A stretch of 64,000 nt of DNA from Ceratothoa steindachneri (Eukaryota; Arthropoda; Malacostraca; Isopoda; Cymothoidae): positions 176,254,294 through 176,318,293 of the forward strand of contig OZ018318.1 of the NCBI GenBank assembly GCA_963969495.1, written 5' to 3'. A program made the translations under genes and the position numbers. Positions 47,220-58,882 of the stretch are shown piece after piece. Under the pieces are notes generated by a model. The model saw only the letters and a program-made list of their open reading frames with translations. It was not told the origin of the DNA and did no database searches. Positions within the stretch are counted from its first letter, which is position 1. Each line of letters begins with the position of its first letter.

Positions 47220-48471
47220 GTCTATTACTATAAAAAATCTAGAACTCCTAGATAAGATCGAATGGATGAATTTTATTGTATCAACAAAAAGCCAATTTTA
47301 TCTAGAGTTATCGACTATTGATCAGCTACTTATCTTTTAGGTTTTTTTGCCTCCACAGGGTAAAATATTGCATAATCAATCCCACTGAATGAATTAAAGA
47401 AAATCTCTTTTTTACTGAGATATTAGGGTGATAAATTTTAATCATAGAAAAGCTAACATCTGGAAGCAAAGCTATCTTGTAGAATGCAGCAGAATTTTTA
47501 ATTTAACTTAAATATTTTTTTTTACAAAATAATATTAAATGCTTAGAATCAAAATAATAGAGGTCGCTATCTTAAGGCTGAGGGCTGATCATGGATCAGA
47601 AATAAATGAATTACCTAAGGGCGGGTCTGTTGAAATGGGTAAAATGTGGTTGTGAGAAGTGATTATGATAGCTTAAGAATAAATGAGAGGTTTGAGAAAA
47701 ATGTCGATTGGTTAATTAGTATATTGCATTCTTGTTGCCCATTGACCATTATTTTAATAATGAGGTGACTCCTGACATGGATTCGAGTTATGGAGATTCC
47801 TATAGCAGTGTAGGTTGAGTTCGTTTAATCTTTTATTCCATCTCGTGAACTAATTACCTGAATTATCCAATCTTTTTGTCTGTTTACCTAAATAATTATA
47901 TTAATTCAACGTTTAAGATTTTCGTTAATAAATTTAAAAATTTTCTTTAATTTGATAGTAACAAGCCTAAAACATTTGTGCACTCTGATTCTCAAATAAT
48001 AAATTTGCTGTGAAAATTCTGTGCTAATGAAAATCCAAATTTAAAAGAGTGGTCAGTGATTTTCATTTTATAGAAAATAATGCCTGGTGAGGATTATTCG
48101 TTCTTCATAAATGAAAAGGTTTATTTTTTATGCATAAGGTAGGTATTGAATATTAGAGTTTATTTAAAAAAAGTATTATTTATTTTACTTCAACATATTT
48201 CGGAAAAGGTGTAACAAACAATCTTATTTTTATTTCTAACTCAAGGACTTAAAGATAAATGAAATCTTCTAAAGCATGTTCCACGCCTGCTTCGTTTTCA
48301 AAGAGTCTGATACAGACTTCAAGATATAGAGTGAGGTAAATCACTATTCGTTTATAGGAAATTTGCTGTTAACCACAGCCTGATATTTAAATCATAGCTT
48401 TCAAAGGATTTCATTATATTTGTTTTTTTTAATGTTTCATTAAGAGTCTTGTTTGTAGGGGCTGTTTATCA

Positions 48472-49917
48472 TACGGCCGCGGCCAAAGTTTTGCACACCT
48501 CGAAAACTTTAGGAAGTTGGATAATAGCAGATTTTTAAAGTTTTCATCCGCATATCAATATGAATATTACACTCAAATAAGAAGAAATAATTAGCAGTAA
48601 GTTTTATATGTCAAGAAGAATAAACAAGAATTAACCAAAACAAAATTTGCCAAAACATGTAACATCAACAAGAGATTATATATAAGCAGATGAATCTCAT
48701 ATAAATTAGCGGAACGACTGTCTCTTGGCAGCAAAGACAGCATTAATCTTTTAGAGACCTGCTCTCCAAGAAGGTTTAACACTTGAGTGTTGTGATGCTC
48801 GCCCATTTCTCTTTGAAATATTTCCTTCCGTTGCTCATTGAAATCTGGCGAAGGACGTCTTACGGCCTTTTTCAGGTTCTGCCGAATATATTCTAGTGGA
48901 TTCATATCAAGATACTGAGGAGGCATATCCATCGCCGTTCTATTTTTTCCTGAAACCTGTGTTTTCTAAACCTACACTTGTTACATGAGACATCATCCTG
49001 GTGGAAAATCACATATCGGCACTTACGGAAAGGAGTTGGACTGAAAAAAGCATGGAATCTGATAGTATGGCTTGGGATTTCGCTAAATCATGAATTCATC
49101 ACAAACAGTGAGACGACTAGTGACTTTGACGCTTGATGCAGCCCCCTACCATTAGAGAGTACGTACCATACTTTATCCTGTGCATTATGCACTATCGATT
49201 TTACTGTTCTACTGGCTTTTTGCGGACGCTAAGGTTGCCGAAGTCTAGAACAACTGTAAATTTAAGTCGTAGAGCAGTAAGAATCATTTCCAATGACTTA
49301 TGGTCCAGTTAGGGTAAACGCTTGCTTATGTTAGTCGACGTTACTTTTGCTATACATTGGTCAGAGGGTTCGTGCGTGATTTACATGAAATAAGGCACTT
49401 TGTATTCAGTCTGCGATGGACAACTCTGTCGATGCATTAATCCGGTCACTCTTTGTCCCTTTTTCTTGAAGATGGACACTAGATCGACCTGAAAGAGGTC
49501 AATCCTGCATAATCTAATTTTTTTAGGATATTTTTTACCACTCTACTAAGTCCGAAATTTAATCAAATGACCTGCGCAGCGTTTGTCGATAACTGTGACC
49601 CTCCTCATGCCACCTGCTTTTTAGAGTTCTTAAGTCCCCTCTATATTTACGTCTTTTTGTTACCATTATGATATTCTCTTTACAGGGAATGTCATACATA
49701 TAAATCAACGAATATGAAGTTATATAAAGACATTTTGTCTGTGATATACCCTCTACTGTTACTAAATTTCATGCATTTCATGAGCATCGCTATTTGAATT
49801 ATTTACAAATCGACGTAGGTAAGCTTGTACTCTTATTTCGTTTTCTTACACCAACTTATTCATAGATATACCCAAGTAATTATAAAATATATAGGAATCA
49901 AAATTTTTTGTCCGGAT
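48472..49917 (-). mobile_element. Tc1-like element, right arm
   Basis: Counterpart of 40806-42225 with the same ends (ACGGCCGCGGCCAAAGTTTTG; TTTTTTGTCCGGATATA). Confidence 0.72.
48591..49640 (-). pseudogene. Tc1-like transposase pseudogene, right arm
   Basis: The last frame (48932-48591) reads MDMPPQYLDMNPLEYIRQNLKKAVRRP, the block with the third catalytic position; compared with the left copy the aspartate context differs (YLDMNPLE versus YPDKNPLE). It continues with a C-terminal tail (HVLANFVLVNSCLFFLTYKTYC) nearly identical in the left copy. Upstream frames are decayed. Confidence 0.7.
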
Positions 49918-50180
49918 ATATAGTCGATTTTTCCTAGCGTGGGGGAAACTCGTGTTTCAAATACATGTAAAAGCTGTGTTCGCATCGAAATTTAGAAAAT
50001 ATTTTTAAACACTTTTTTCTCCATAATCAACCTCTCGTTACAAGTGATCAGTAAACATATACCACGTATAGATTAACCTAGTAAGGATCAGATATTTCTA
50101 AGATAACCCAGCAATGTTAATCCATTTATAAACAGACCGATTAAAGATTTATGTATAACTTAGGTAAAGTATCATCATCC

Positions 50181-51476
50181 TATGAACGAGGATCAATAAG
50201 TTTGGCAATTCGGATATAAGGAAACGAGATATGAGGGAAAGTGCTTTGATATTTTTCAATATAACTACCTTCAACTCAATGCACTCACGCAATTTTTTCC
50301 TGAGGCTTCAAATACCCGACAACCAGAAATCCTCCGACTGCTGTTCAATCCACTCCGGGATGGCGAGCTGAACATCTTCATCATCATCCCAAAACCTGCT
50401 TCCACTCAGTGCAGCCTTGATCTAGCGGAATAAAAAGTAGTCGCTAAGGGCCAGATCTGGACTGTAGGGAAATTTGTTGAGCTCCTCGAATCCGTACTCG
50501 CGCCGGGCAGCTTGTGCAACTCTGGCCTTGTGGACAGGGTCATTGCCTTAGAGGAGCAGGACACCGCGTGTCAACTTGCCGCGCCGCTTCTGACTGATAC
50601 CCAACCAGTTCCTCGACGTAATATTGGCATGTGATGGTCCTTCCACGTAGCGCATAGTCCACTATCAACACTTCCTCAGAATCCAAAAGATGGTGGCCAT
50701 GATCTTCCCGGCTGAGGGTTGGGTCCGGAGCCTGATGGGGGTCGTACAGCCCCTGTGCTTCCAGGCTATTCTTTCGAGCTTTGTCTCTAGATCCCAGTGA
50801 TAGAACCACGTTTCATCACCCGTCCCTATGCGTGACTAGAATCCAGCTGGGTCTTGATTGTACAGGAGCAGCAGCTCCTCGGAACTTTGGCGACGTTAAA
50901 GTCGATCATGGAGCGTGAGGTTTCGTGAGGTTTGTAGGGACCCGACGGGCAGAGACCTTGGTCATGGCCAAATTGTCGTGGATGATGTTGATAACACTTC
51001 CATGTGGTATTCCAAGTTCTCGCTCGATTTCTTCGACCTTCACCCGTTGATTTTCGAGGATCTTCCTCTCCACACGGGCCAAATTTTTCTCGTCGGTCAT
51101 GTCTGACCGGCGTCCTCGACGTGGGTCATATTCAAGGGACTCACGACCATGGCGGAATTCCTAATTCCAGCGAGCAATGGTTGCATAGGAAGGGACGGTG
51201 TCGGTGTACACTGCAACCATGCGTTCATTGATCTCTTTTTCATTCTTGCCTTCCTTGGTCAAAAGTTTGTTCAGTGCGCGGTGCTCAACCTTCTCCATTG
51301 TCGAAAGTTTTGTGACTGTCGATCTGCGATCAGCTACTGCTTCTTAAATAGACGAGGCAGGAGCGTGCGGCTGCAGGTCCTGACTTGTCATAACTTGTCT
51401 TAACATCCCTCAAACAACTATCATTCTTCCTGTTTTGCCCTACTGATTCGCAAAACTTATTGACCACCCCTCGTAA
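50181..51476 (-). mobile_element. mariner element inserted in right arm
   Basis: Terminal repeats: on the minus strand at the right end TACGAGGGGTGGTCAATAAG; at the left end ACGAGGATCAATAAGTTTGGC. TA flanks both. The left arm lacks this block at the matching position, so it is younger than the arm duplication. Confidence 0.85.
50205..51310 (-). pseudogene. mariner (DD34D-type) transposase pseudogene
   Basis: N-terminal helix-turn-helix from about 51300 (EHRALNKLLTKEGKNEKEI, then MVAVYTDTVPSYATIARW), then MTDEKNLARVERKILENQ and IERELGIPHGSV (51100-50950). The catalytic part has GTGDETWFYHWDL near 50810 (first aspartate intact), PSAGKIMATIFWDSE (GHHLLDSE in the long frame after frameshift) near 50700, a second block near 50550 with GNDPVHKA where mariners have HDNA, so the second aspartate is lost, and YSPDLALSDYFLF near 50470 with the third. 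Several frameshifts. Inactive. Confidence 0.85.
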
Positions 51477-51917
51477 TCTACACCTCACTATTTACTCTGT
51501 GAGTTTGGAATGATTAAACCCTTTTGATGAGTCATCAAGAGATTGCCCACAAAAAATTAATAAAATACCCAAGGCTACCAGTCATCATCTATGGTAAGGA
51601 AATATACTGCTACTATTGCCTACAAACGCCTTACCCACGAAGAAATATAGGAGAAATGGATTGATCTGAGATAAACCATCTTTACATTGCAAATATATTT
51701 AGCAGCATCAAGACCTACGGTTCTCAGGCCAAAAATCTTTTAAACACTAGCAAACCCATTCAGTGCTGATGCATTAACGTAAGAATTGGCCAATTAAACC
51801 CCGACCTCAGCCTAACTTTTAGTATCTACCTTTAGGAAAGGTACTTTGCTACTCTTGTGGGTAATAAGTTCGTAACAATTTCTGGTAGTCTGACTATGTT
51901 TATGACAACCCTTTGGC

Positions 51918-52139
51918 TTACGGATACATGTCTGGCCTGTTCTCCCACTCCTTGTCAAGTTTCTTCTTAAAACTCTCCAGGAATTTGTTCCAGTTAATTT
52001 GGTCCAAACCTCCGAGACTCTTAGAGGAAGATAATTTTTTCTTGGTCCTTGTTGATGGTAAATTATACCAATCGCATTGTTCTGCGCTAAACCCGTTCCA
52101 ACGCACCCTTTTCCTTTTAAGCACTGGATTCAAAACCAC
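51918..52139 (-). pseudogene. Possible LINE ORF2 C-terminus
   Basis: A 73-codon minus-strand frame with RVRWNGFSAEQCDWYNLP and INWNKFLESFKKKLDKEWENRP. The WN...LP and F-x-x-x-L-D-K-x-W pattern is typical of the very C-terminus of CR1-like LINE proteins, although the spacing is longer than usual. No upstream RT attached. Confidence 0.35.
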
Positions 52140-52451
52140 CGAGGCATATTGTCTAAATGTGGTCTAATTTACTACAAGAAGTCCACAAATGTGCGGACAC
52201 GCATTCTAATATAAAAATAAGAATATGAGACATATATAATAACCGGAAGTATAAAGAGCTAAATAAAGGTTAAAATAATAATGAAGGGTAAGGTAACTGT
52301 ATAAAAAGATGATATCTGACTTTGATAATGACGTCTCAAAATGGAGAGACGTGGTCCAATGTCTACAAGGGATTGGTTACAAATAATCGCCGAGATTTCT
52401 GTAAAAGAAAGATATGAGGTTTGTCGTGCTTTACAAAAAGATTGAGCCACC
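52140..52451. other. No gene seen
   Basis: AT-rich flank of the hAT MITE. Confidence 0.4.
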
Positions 52452-52459
52452 TGATAGAG

Positions 52460-52953
52460 CAGGGGTCGGCAACCTTTGGCACGCGTGCCAAACGTGGCAC
52501 GCTAACGACTTCTACCGGCACGCAAAGCCAAATGCTTAACTTAAGAAAACTAAATTAATGTATCTCCAGTTTATTTTATATAGTAACCCCATCGTGTAAA
52601 ACCTGTTATAAATTATGTTATCAGTGAGGCAGCAGCAGAAGTCTCATTGATGGTAAATAAATGAAAAGGTTCACAATTTTTCTTTCTATTGGTTTTGATT
52701 TGTTGTTTTGTGCTTGAAAAGATAGAGATTCAATTCTGTTTAATATATTAGGATAATATGTATAATTTTAGGTAAAATCACTATCTTTTTCTTGTAATTT
52801 TTATGCATCATAAAGGGTTAAGAATGAATAAAAAGAACATCTTCAATTTTATATCCTTTTATTCTGTTTTAGTCAAGTATTGGCACGTAAGAAAATTTTG
52901 TATAAAGATTTGGCCAATTTTAGCACACCCATTAAAAAGGTTGCCTACTCCTG
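52460..52953. mobile_element. Non-autonomous hAT element (MITE)
   Basis: 494 bp with terminal inverted repeats CAGGGGTCGGCAACCTTT and, inverted at the right, CAGGAGTAGGCAACCTTT. Flanking 8-bp duplications TGATAGAG (52452-52459) and TGATAAAG (52954-52961) differ at one position. Subterminal GGCACGCGTGCCAAACGTGG and GGCACG repeats are typical of hAT ends. No transposase inside. Confidence 0.9.
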
Positions 52954-52961
52954 TGATAAAG

Positions 52962-55170
52962 ACTATGCAATGGTAGGATAATCATGTGACCTCAACGCTA
53001 GATAATCGTAAATATACTTCAACATAAATGTAGCTCCAAACATAGGGAGTACTGTGAAGGTAATATCAGCGTTCACGAAAAATTCATACTATATATATTT
53101 TATTATGATAAATTCCCCCCCATATCCATCAACGTTGAAAACTCATCCACAGGACCAGATTTGAATTGATTTGGAACAAGGTGAACAAGAGCGTACTGAT
53201 CATCTGAGGGAATATTCAAAACAATAATAACATAAAAGAAAAGACTGGGAAAAAATATCGTAATACCAACTCCCTAATAAATTAAATAAACTAGAAACAG
53301 ATGATGACTGCTGCATCCAACAAACCTTTCAAATAAGTAGCAACAAGGCTCGTGAAAATAACATCATTGTTTACCTATTATTTGTTTGCGAGCACGCAAA
53401 TGCTACGTAGATCCATCCGCAAGTACTATAATCAACAAAATATAAATTATGCATGGTTGAGCAAAGATTCTTTCTGGAAAGAGACTTCCTCCCACGTGCA
53501 ATAAATTACGAAGGGAACAGTGATTATGGTTAAATTTAAGTAAAAGGGCGTCTTGTCCCCTAGGTCATTGTTTCCTCGATAAAGCCGAGGGAGCTCTTTC
53601 TTCAAGCGCTGCATTTGTCTTCAAGGTCGATCTTTTAGGTAATATACAGCGCAGTAAAATATAATACGCACCGAATCAGAGTTGGATTGTGTTGATGATT
53701 AACCAATAGCGACTTATAGAGCGTGGTAATCGCCCTTGAGTCATTTAAAGTTCCAATTTCCATAATTCCTAGTTTTGGTTGCCCCAAAGCTAGGGTTTAT
53801 GTAGCGGTTTTGCTTCTTCTATGGAAATATTAGGGTGGTATTAGAAAAGCGTAAGCTCATGAAGGAGTAACAGGTTTAGGTTTTATCGGTCATGTACCAC
53901 TCCGTGTTCGTCACGTAACTTCTGGAATTTCTCTCATCTCCCGGCACCAACAAGCGCACCTTGCATTCACACCCGAATTTTTGCTGAATGAGCTGCACCT
54001 ATATATCTTTCACATCTTTTATTAAACTTCACACTCAGCACTTTTTTACACCATCGTTTCTATTGCACTTAAATTCAGCGGAAAAAACTAAAAATTAAAG
54101 TTAAGATATTTGGCTGAAAATACAATGGCGAAGAGGCACACTTTTCAACCTAAAACAAATGATTAATACCTGTGAACTTTGTCATCCTTAATAAATTCGG
54201 GTCGACTGTCTAAGATTTAACCAGAACCCGACCATTTGATCTATGTACAATAAATCTTAATTGCAAGGTACCATTGGTTCTCATTTATTGGTTGTTGTCG
54301 TTTTCCACATGTATCAAAAAAGAAGGCATTGGGTGAGACTCGTCTACCCAGTGGCGTAGCAAGGGGTGTATGGGATTTGCACACCAGGCTTGGCGGCCAT
54401 TACGATAATTTTGTTACTATCTTGTGAATTTGAGTACTTTTTGATAATAGTTGTTTTCCCAAAAAGCAGAACTTTGAAGTTGGCACAGTTTTGTAGTGGC
54501 GCTGTTCCCGATAGCAAATATTTTGTGAAGTATTAATTTGAAGAGTTGTAGACAACTCCCCCCCCCCCCACCCCCACGTATGACAAGGCGCAACTTCTTT
54601 GTGTTTCGTACTAAATTTTCGTTCTTTTCTGCATTTTGTTACATATTTAAGGAACTCTTTTAGCAATCCCAATGATCCTGGGTTATTGTTTAAAGAACAT
54701 TTATACGGAGACTTTTAGTTACTGCAAAGCCATTAAATGATATTGTAGGTTCTTATAAATCGTGTTACAAAGATTGCGACCATCTTGGTATAATTGCAAA
54801 CTTTGTTAAAACAAATTCAGGTGGCTAGTTTTAACGCTTACTTTCACAACTCAAGCACAAGTGTAGTCAATTATTATTATCATAGTATAAACGTGGGATG
54901 AGATAAATAAGATATTAAATATAGTAATATTCTAAAAAAAGGTTGGTCGTAAGTTGTGACTAATTAATGTAAAATCAGCTTATATGTATATTGAGAGGAC
55001 TATTTTCAATTTAGTCCTCACCTGGCTCTTATCTGGCCCGACATTTGAAAAATTTTCTTTGTTGATTAGACGAAAAATCTTCTTCTGACAGTATATTATA
55101 TTTCTGGATTGTTTTTAAGATATTGAATTTGAACTGCGATAAAAAATATTATGCTTTCAATAACTGACAA
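52962..55170. other. No gene recognised
   Basis: Mostly AT-rich and unassigned. CAGTGGCGTAGCAAGGGG at 54349 looks like a hAT-type terminal sequence, but no matching second end was found. A C homopolymer-rich run lies near 54558. Confidence 0.4.
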
Positions 55171-55174
55171 GAAA

Positions 55175-55600
55175 ATTATAAATTTTTAGAAGTTTTAGAT
55201 TTACATACAAATAAAGCCGATTACGATGAAGAAAGTGGAGGTGCATATCAGAGGAGAAAGAAATAAAAGTATGAATTATTAAAAGAGAGTGCAGGAACTT
55301 TGTTGAAGTATGTAACTCAAAAAGAAAATCAAAATGAACTTCCACCACGAAATGTCGTTGTCCTGAAAGAGACTACTGAAAGTGAAATTTCCGTGAATGT
55401 GAGAGAAGTTAATCAATATGATGAGATACTTTCCTTTGCTGAAAGTGAAATTAAGGTTCCCCCAAATCCTAAAAGTTATCTGATTTAGACAATAAAGATC
55501 AATACGAGCCTTCTCATTACAACACAATCAGATGTGACAAAACGAACCTCGGTAGTAGGACTTGGCTGATGCAAGAGATTATTAAGAATGATAGAAATAT
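55175..55600 (+). pseudogene. Possible hAT/ZMYM-like N-terminal fragment
   Basis: Frames read ADYDEESGGAYQRRKK, then a 62-codon open part with LLKYVTQKENQNELPP and SEISVNVREVNQYDE. A Ser-Gly-x-x-K/R-rich start followed by a long acidic linker is seen in the N-terminal part of DUF4371-type hAT proteins. No zinc finger cysteines or transposase motifs are visible, so this is a guess by style. Confidence 0.25.
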
Positions 55601-55916
55601 AATATTAATAGAAAAGGTAGATCGATGGTTCAGCATTTTAATACAGTGCTATACATTCCTTATAGATACTGTAGATTTATACTTGGCACAATCTTTGGTC
55701 TAACATTTCCAAGCATAGTCATCATTGGATTTGGCATACTTCATCCAGTTCATTTTACTATCAAAAGAGGGACATTTCACTTCACTTTTGAGCATTTTGC
55801 GTTGCTTTTGAGAATTAATAACTGACAGAGAATCTTCAGTTAACTAGAGCAGCACAACAGTCTTGAAAGTATAACGGTCTATGGTTCTCTTTATACTGAG
55901 TACATGGGCAAATTAT

Positions 55917-55917
<1 letters not shown>

Positions 55918-55953
<36 letters not shown>
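55918..55953. repeat. (TA)n microsatellite
   Basis: Short TA run left of the tRNA-like palindrome. Confidence 0.95.
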
Positions 55954-55956
<3 letters not shown>

Positions 55957-56294
55957 GAATCCATTGAACCACATTAGAAGAGAAAACGGAATAATTTTTT
56001 CTTGCAGTAATATTTTTATTACCTTTTTTCGAAAAAATCCGTGCAGGAAAGAGATTCGAACAAGGTACACTGAGGCAACGAGCACCGCTTTGATCACAGT
56101 TAAAAGTATGCCATTAGTACACTACGCTACGCAGAGAACGGCATACTTTTAACTGTGATCAAAGTGGTGCTCTCTGTCTCAGTGTACCTGTTTCGAATCG
56201 CTTCCCTGCACGGAATTTTCGAAAAAAGGTAATCAAAATATTACTGCAAGGAAAAATTATTCCGTTTTCTCTTTCAATGTGGTTTAATGGATTC
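55957..56294. repeat. 338-bp palindrome with tRNA-like promoter boxes
   Basis: Arms 55957-56112 and 56140-56294 are inverted copies with a 27-base loop. On the minus strand the loop and left arm read TAGCGTAGTG...ATGG, CTTTTAACTGTGATC, then GTTCGAATC, an order resembling the A box, anticodon loop and B box of a tRNA-derived SINE; the right arm repeats anticodon-like and B-box-like parts on the plus strand. Both arms then share GCACGGA, TTCGAAAAAAGGTAAT, ATATTACTGCAAG and TTATTCCGTTTTCTC. This looks like two SINE-like units head to head. Confidence 0.75.
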
Positions 56295-56338
56295 ATTTTC
56301 ATGATTCTCTCGTGCTACTTTGAGAGATATATACACAC

Positions 56339-56443
<105 letters not shown>

Positions 56444-56640
56444 AACACAAATCTGGTAATTATTTTTTTTTTAATCCAAAGCATTCGATATTCATCTATT
56501 TCTGAACTTTACCATTTTGTTTTTTCAAACTTTATAGGAATTCTTTGAATAAAATTGGTGTTTTTGCATGTTTCTAAAATCAAGATATTCTCATTATTAT
56601 TATTATGACTGGTGAAGTTCAGAATATTAAAAAAAATGGA

Positions 56641-56752
56641 GCATATGAAGATCCGCCCCCAAAGCTAGATCATATGAAGATCCTCCCCCAACGCTAGATC
56701 ATACGAAGATCCTCCCCCCAACCTACTTTGGGGGATGACGATCTTCATATAA
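56641..56752. repeat. Tandem repeat ending in a hairpin
   Basis: Three units of about 33 bp (CATATGAAGATCCTCCCCCAA plus CGCTAGAT) followed by an inverted unit TTTGGGGGATGACGATCTTCATAT, which can pair with the last direct unit across a 5-base loop CCTAC. Confidence 0.85.
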
Positions 56753-58349
56753 TCCGAGAAAAAAGAAAAATCTCTTTTTACTATTTTCCTCAACTTATGG
56801 AATTTAGGAAGATACGTCTGATTTATTCTCTTTCTAAGAATTAATTGTAATGATTTTGTTGTCGGTTATTCGCAGAAACGAGCAAACCAAGTTGCAATTC
56901 TAATAATTGGTGAAACAGTTATTAGAGATTAAATCTCAAAGTCAAGGAGCATGAATCTACTCAAGCGCATTCATGGCGTTCACACAATACAAAGAACTAG
57001 AATTCAAAGTTCACCTTAGTAAAACGATTGAAAAAAAAACAACAGACAATTGTCAGAAAAAATAAAGAATGTGAAGAGAAGTTTAGATAATAGTAGTGAA
57101 TATCATCAGTTTTCCATTAAAACTATATTTGAAAATAAGAGTAAATTGTGAAGGAATGGAGAAGAAAGACGACACTGAAGGTAATGATTAAAAGAACAAA
57201 AGGAACCTTTTGGAGCTAGTCGAATTTCTTCTAAATATGATCCCCATCTTAAAAAAACACCTTCGAATAAAGATGAAAGAAAAGAGGACTGTGTCCTATC
57301 TATCTCCTATAATTTAAAATGAGTTTATTGACATTCCCAGGGGTATAAATGAATTCTACCTTTCCGCAATTGAAGCAATGGTTACTAGGAAGGCTATGCA
57401 TGCCATTTCCATTGATATTGACAATTCTATAAACCATATAAATAATATTCCAAGTATCAAAAAGGCGACAATAATTACAGCGAAAGGCACACTTTTGTAA
57501 AAGAGTGTCTGCTCATTCCTACATAACTAATGGCCTCAAAAATTTTGATAAACCAAAAAATACTCTAATTAAACGCTGCAACAAAACTAGATAATATGCC
57601 TTAATCGATTAGAGTAGCACAAATATTTAAAAGATCTGTTGAGTAACGAAAGCAATCAAACTAGCAACTTCTTGACTTCTTACAAATAAATATAAATATT
57701 TTAATAGGAAAAATACGAACTTAAAATATGATAAACACAATTTCCCCCCCTTATTTTTAGTCATCAATCCTACATATTAATCTATTTATGGTATATCCAA
57801 TGCCATAAAGTCTAATGGCTCCTTTCATCCATCAACTTTAAAGTTAATTACACGCCCTACATGTTAAGGCAATGACTTGAGACCTATTTATCTCTGTATT
57901 TAGGCAGAATTTCCTGAAAAGACAATAAATATGTGGCAGATTTACACCTACGAAGTAAAAGAACAATACTGATTTTATTCAACCAAAGCCCATATTCCTT
58001 GATGTAAATTTTATTTTTACCAATGTAGTTGTAAAATCTATCTCATTGTTCAAATGAAAATTACTTCTGTTTGATATTACCTCATTAGTCTCTTATGACG
58101 TGTACCTTTAATAAATTAATGACGCTATTTCACAAAACGTTTTCTCGTTTGAAGGAACGTAAAACATCAATGAATATTGCTTCTCCAAGGTGAGCCCCCT
58201 TTCACTTACTCTTTGCTGCCTCTTCATGGATACATTAAATTTTAACTTTGATGTAAAATTTGACCTATCTTTACTATCGCCGCAAAATAAATAAATATTA
58301 ACTTTCTAAGCAAACGCAATATTATGTATTTTTCAATTGAATTGAATTA
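56753..58349. other. No clear gene; possible decayed PLE sequence at the end
   Basis: AT-rich with no motif I can defend. The last few hundred bases precede a Penelope-like RT piece on the same strand and may be its unrecognisable upstream part. Confidence 0.35.
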
Positions 58350-58686
58350 AGATTGGGAATTAACAACACTTTTAGCTTCCTTGACCTGCTCATTCACCTC
58401 AATAGACATTCTAACTCTCTAGAATCTCCTTTATATCGTGAACCTACTCATTAAAAAGTTGCTATATGTACACGTTTACACTGATCATAGTTATAAAATA
58501 AAAAAATCAATTGTATCCTATATGTTCCTCTGTAGTTCTAGAAAATCTTATACTAAATTTCGCGATACCGAAATTAAAATTATTAAAAATTTCTTTCATT
58601 TCCTCTCACATCCTCAATTTGTGTTAATCCTTGCGATCCCCAGCGACTCAAAAGAGGCTGGGCGAGCAAGTATCCAGCACTTAAAT
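58350..58686 (+). pseudogene. Penelope-like element RT, C-terminal part
   Basis: Frames give NNTFSFLDLLIHLNRHSN near 58355 (Penelope-like RT has LPFLDVL-I), then a short out-of-frame part around SPLYRE (usual VYRKPT), then the 83-codon frame 58438-58689 with HSYKIKKSIVSYMF, RDTEIKIIKNFFHFLSHPQFVLILA, the thumb-region pattern of these proteins (E-x-x-x-I-K-x-I-x-x-N-x-Y/F-P). The catalytic YADD region and GIY-YIG domain are not attached. Same superfamily as 40035-40490 but a separate fragment. Confidence 0.6.
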
Positions 58687-58882
58687 TAAGGCTCTGATGA
58701 TTTTATGCCTATGAAGCCTCCTTTTGTTCAAGTAACAGTGCATTACGGAAATGTTTATTCAGTAATATGCTTACTTTGCTTTTTCTAAGAAAGGTGTGGC
58801 TTTAAAAGTTATTTTAAACTTATGCATCAAAAAAAGGCAAATCCTTCAAAAATTTGGATATCTGCTATGAACTTAATCTGAT

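Larger units (their letters stand above)
47220..51650 (-). repeat. Right arm of large inverted repeat
   Basis: Reverse complement of 40430-43592 with an extra 1.3-kb mariner insertion. It starts CTATTACTATAAAAAATC next to the LTR end of element C and ends in sequence matching the last codons of the Penelope-like GIY-YIG frame (KAFVGNSSSIFPYH on the minus strand), where homology stops. Confidence 0.88.

Noticed and set aside
54349..54600. Second hAT MITE starting CAGTGGCGTAGCAAGG
   Set aside because: The left terminus is convincing in style, but no inverted right end or 8-bp duplication was found.
56100..56220. Functional tRNA-Lys gene
   Set aside because: A- and B-box-like sequences are present but the anticodon stem does not pair and no acceptor stem could be formed.
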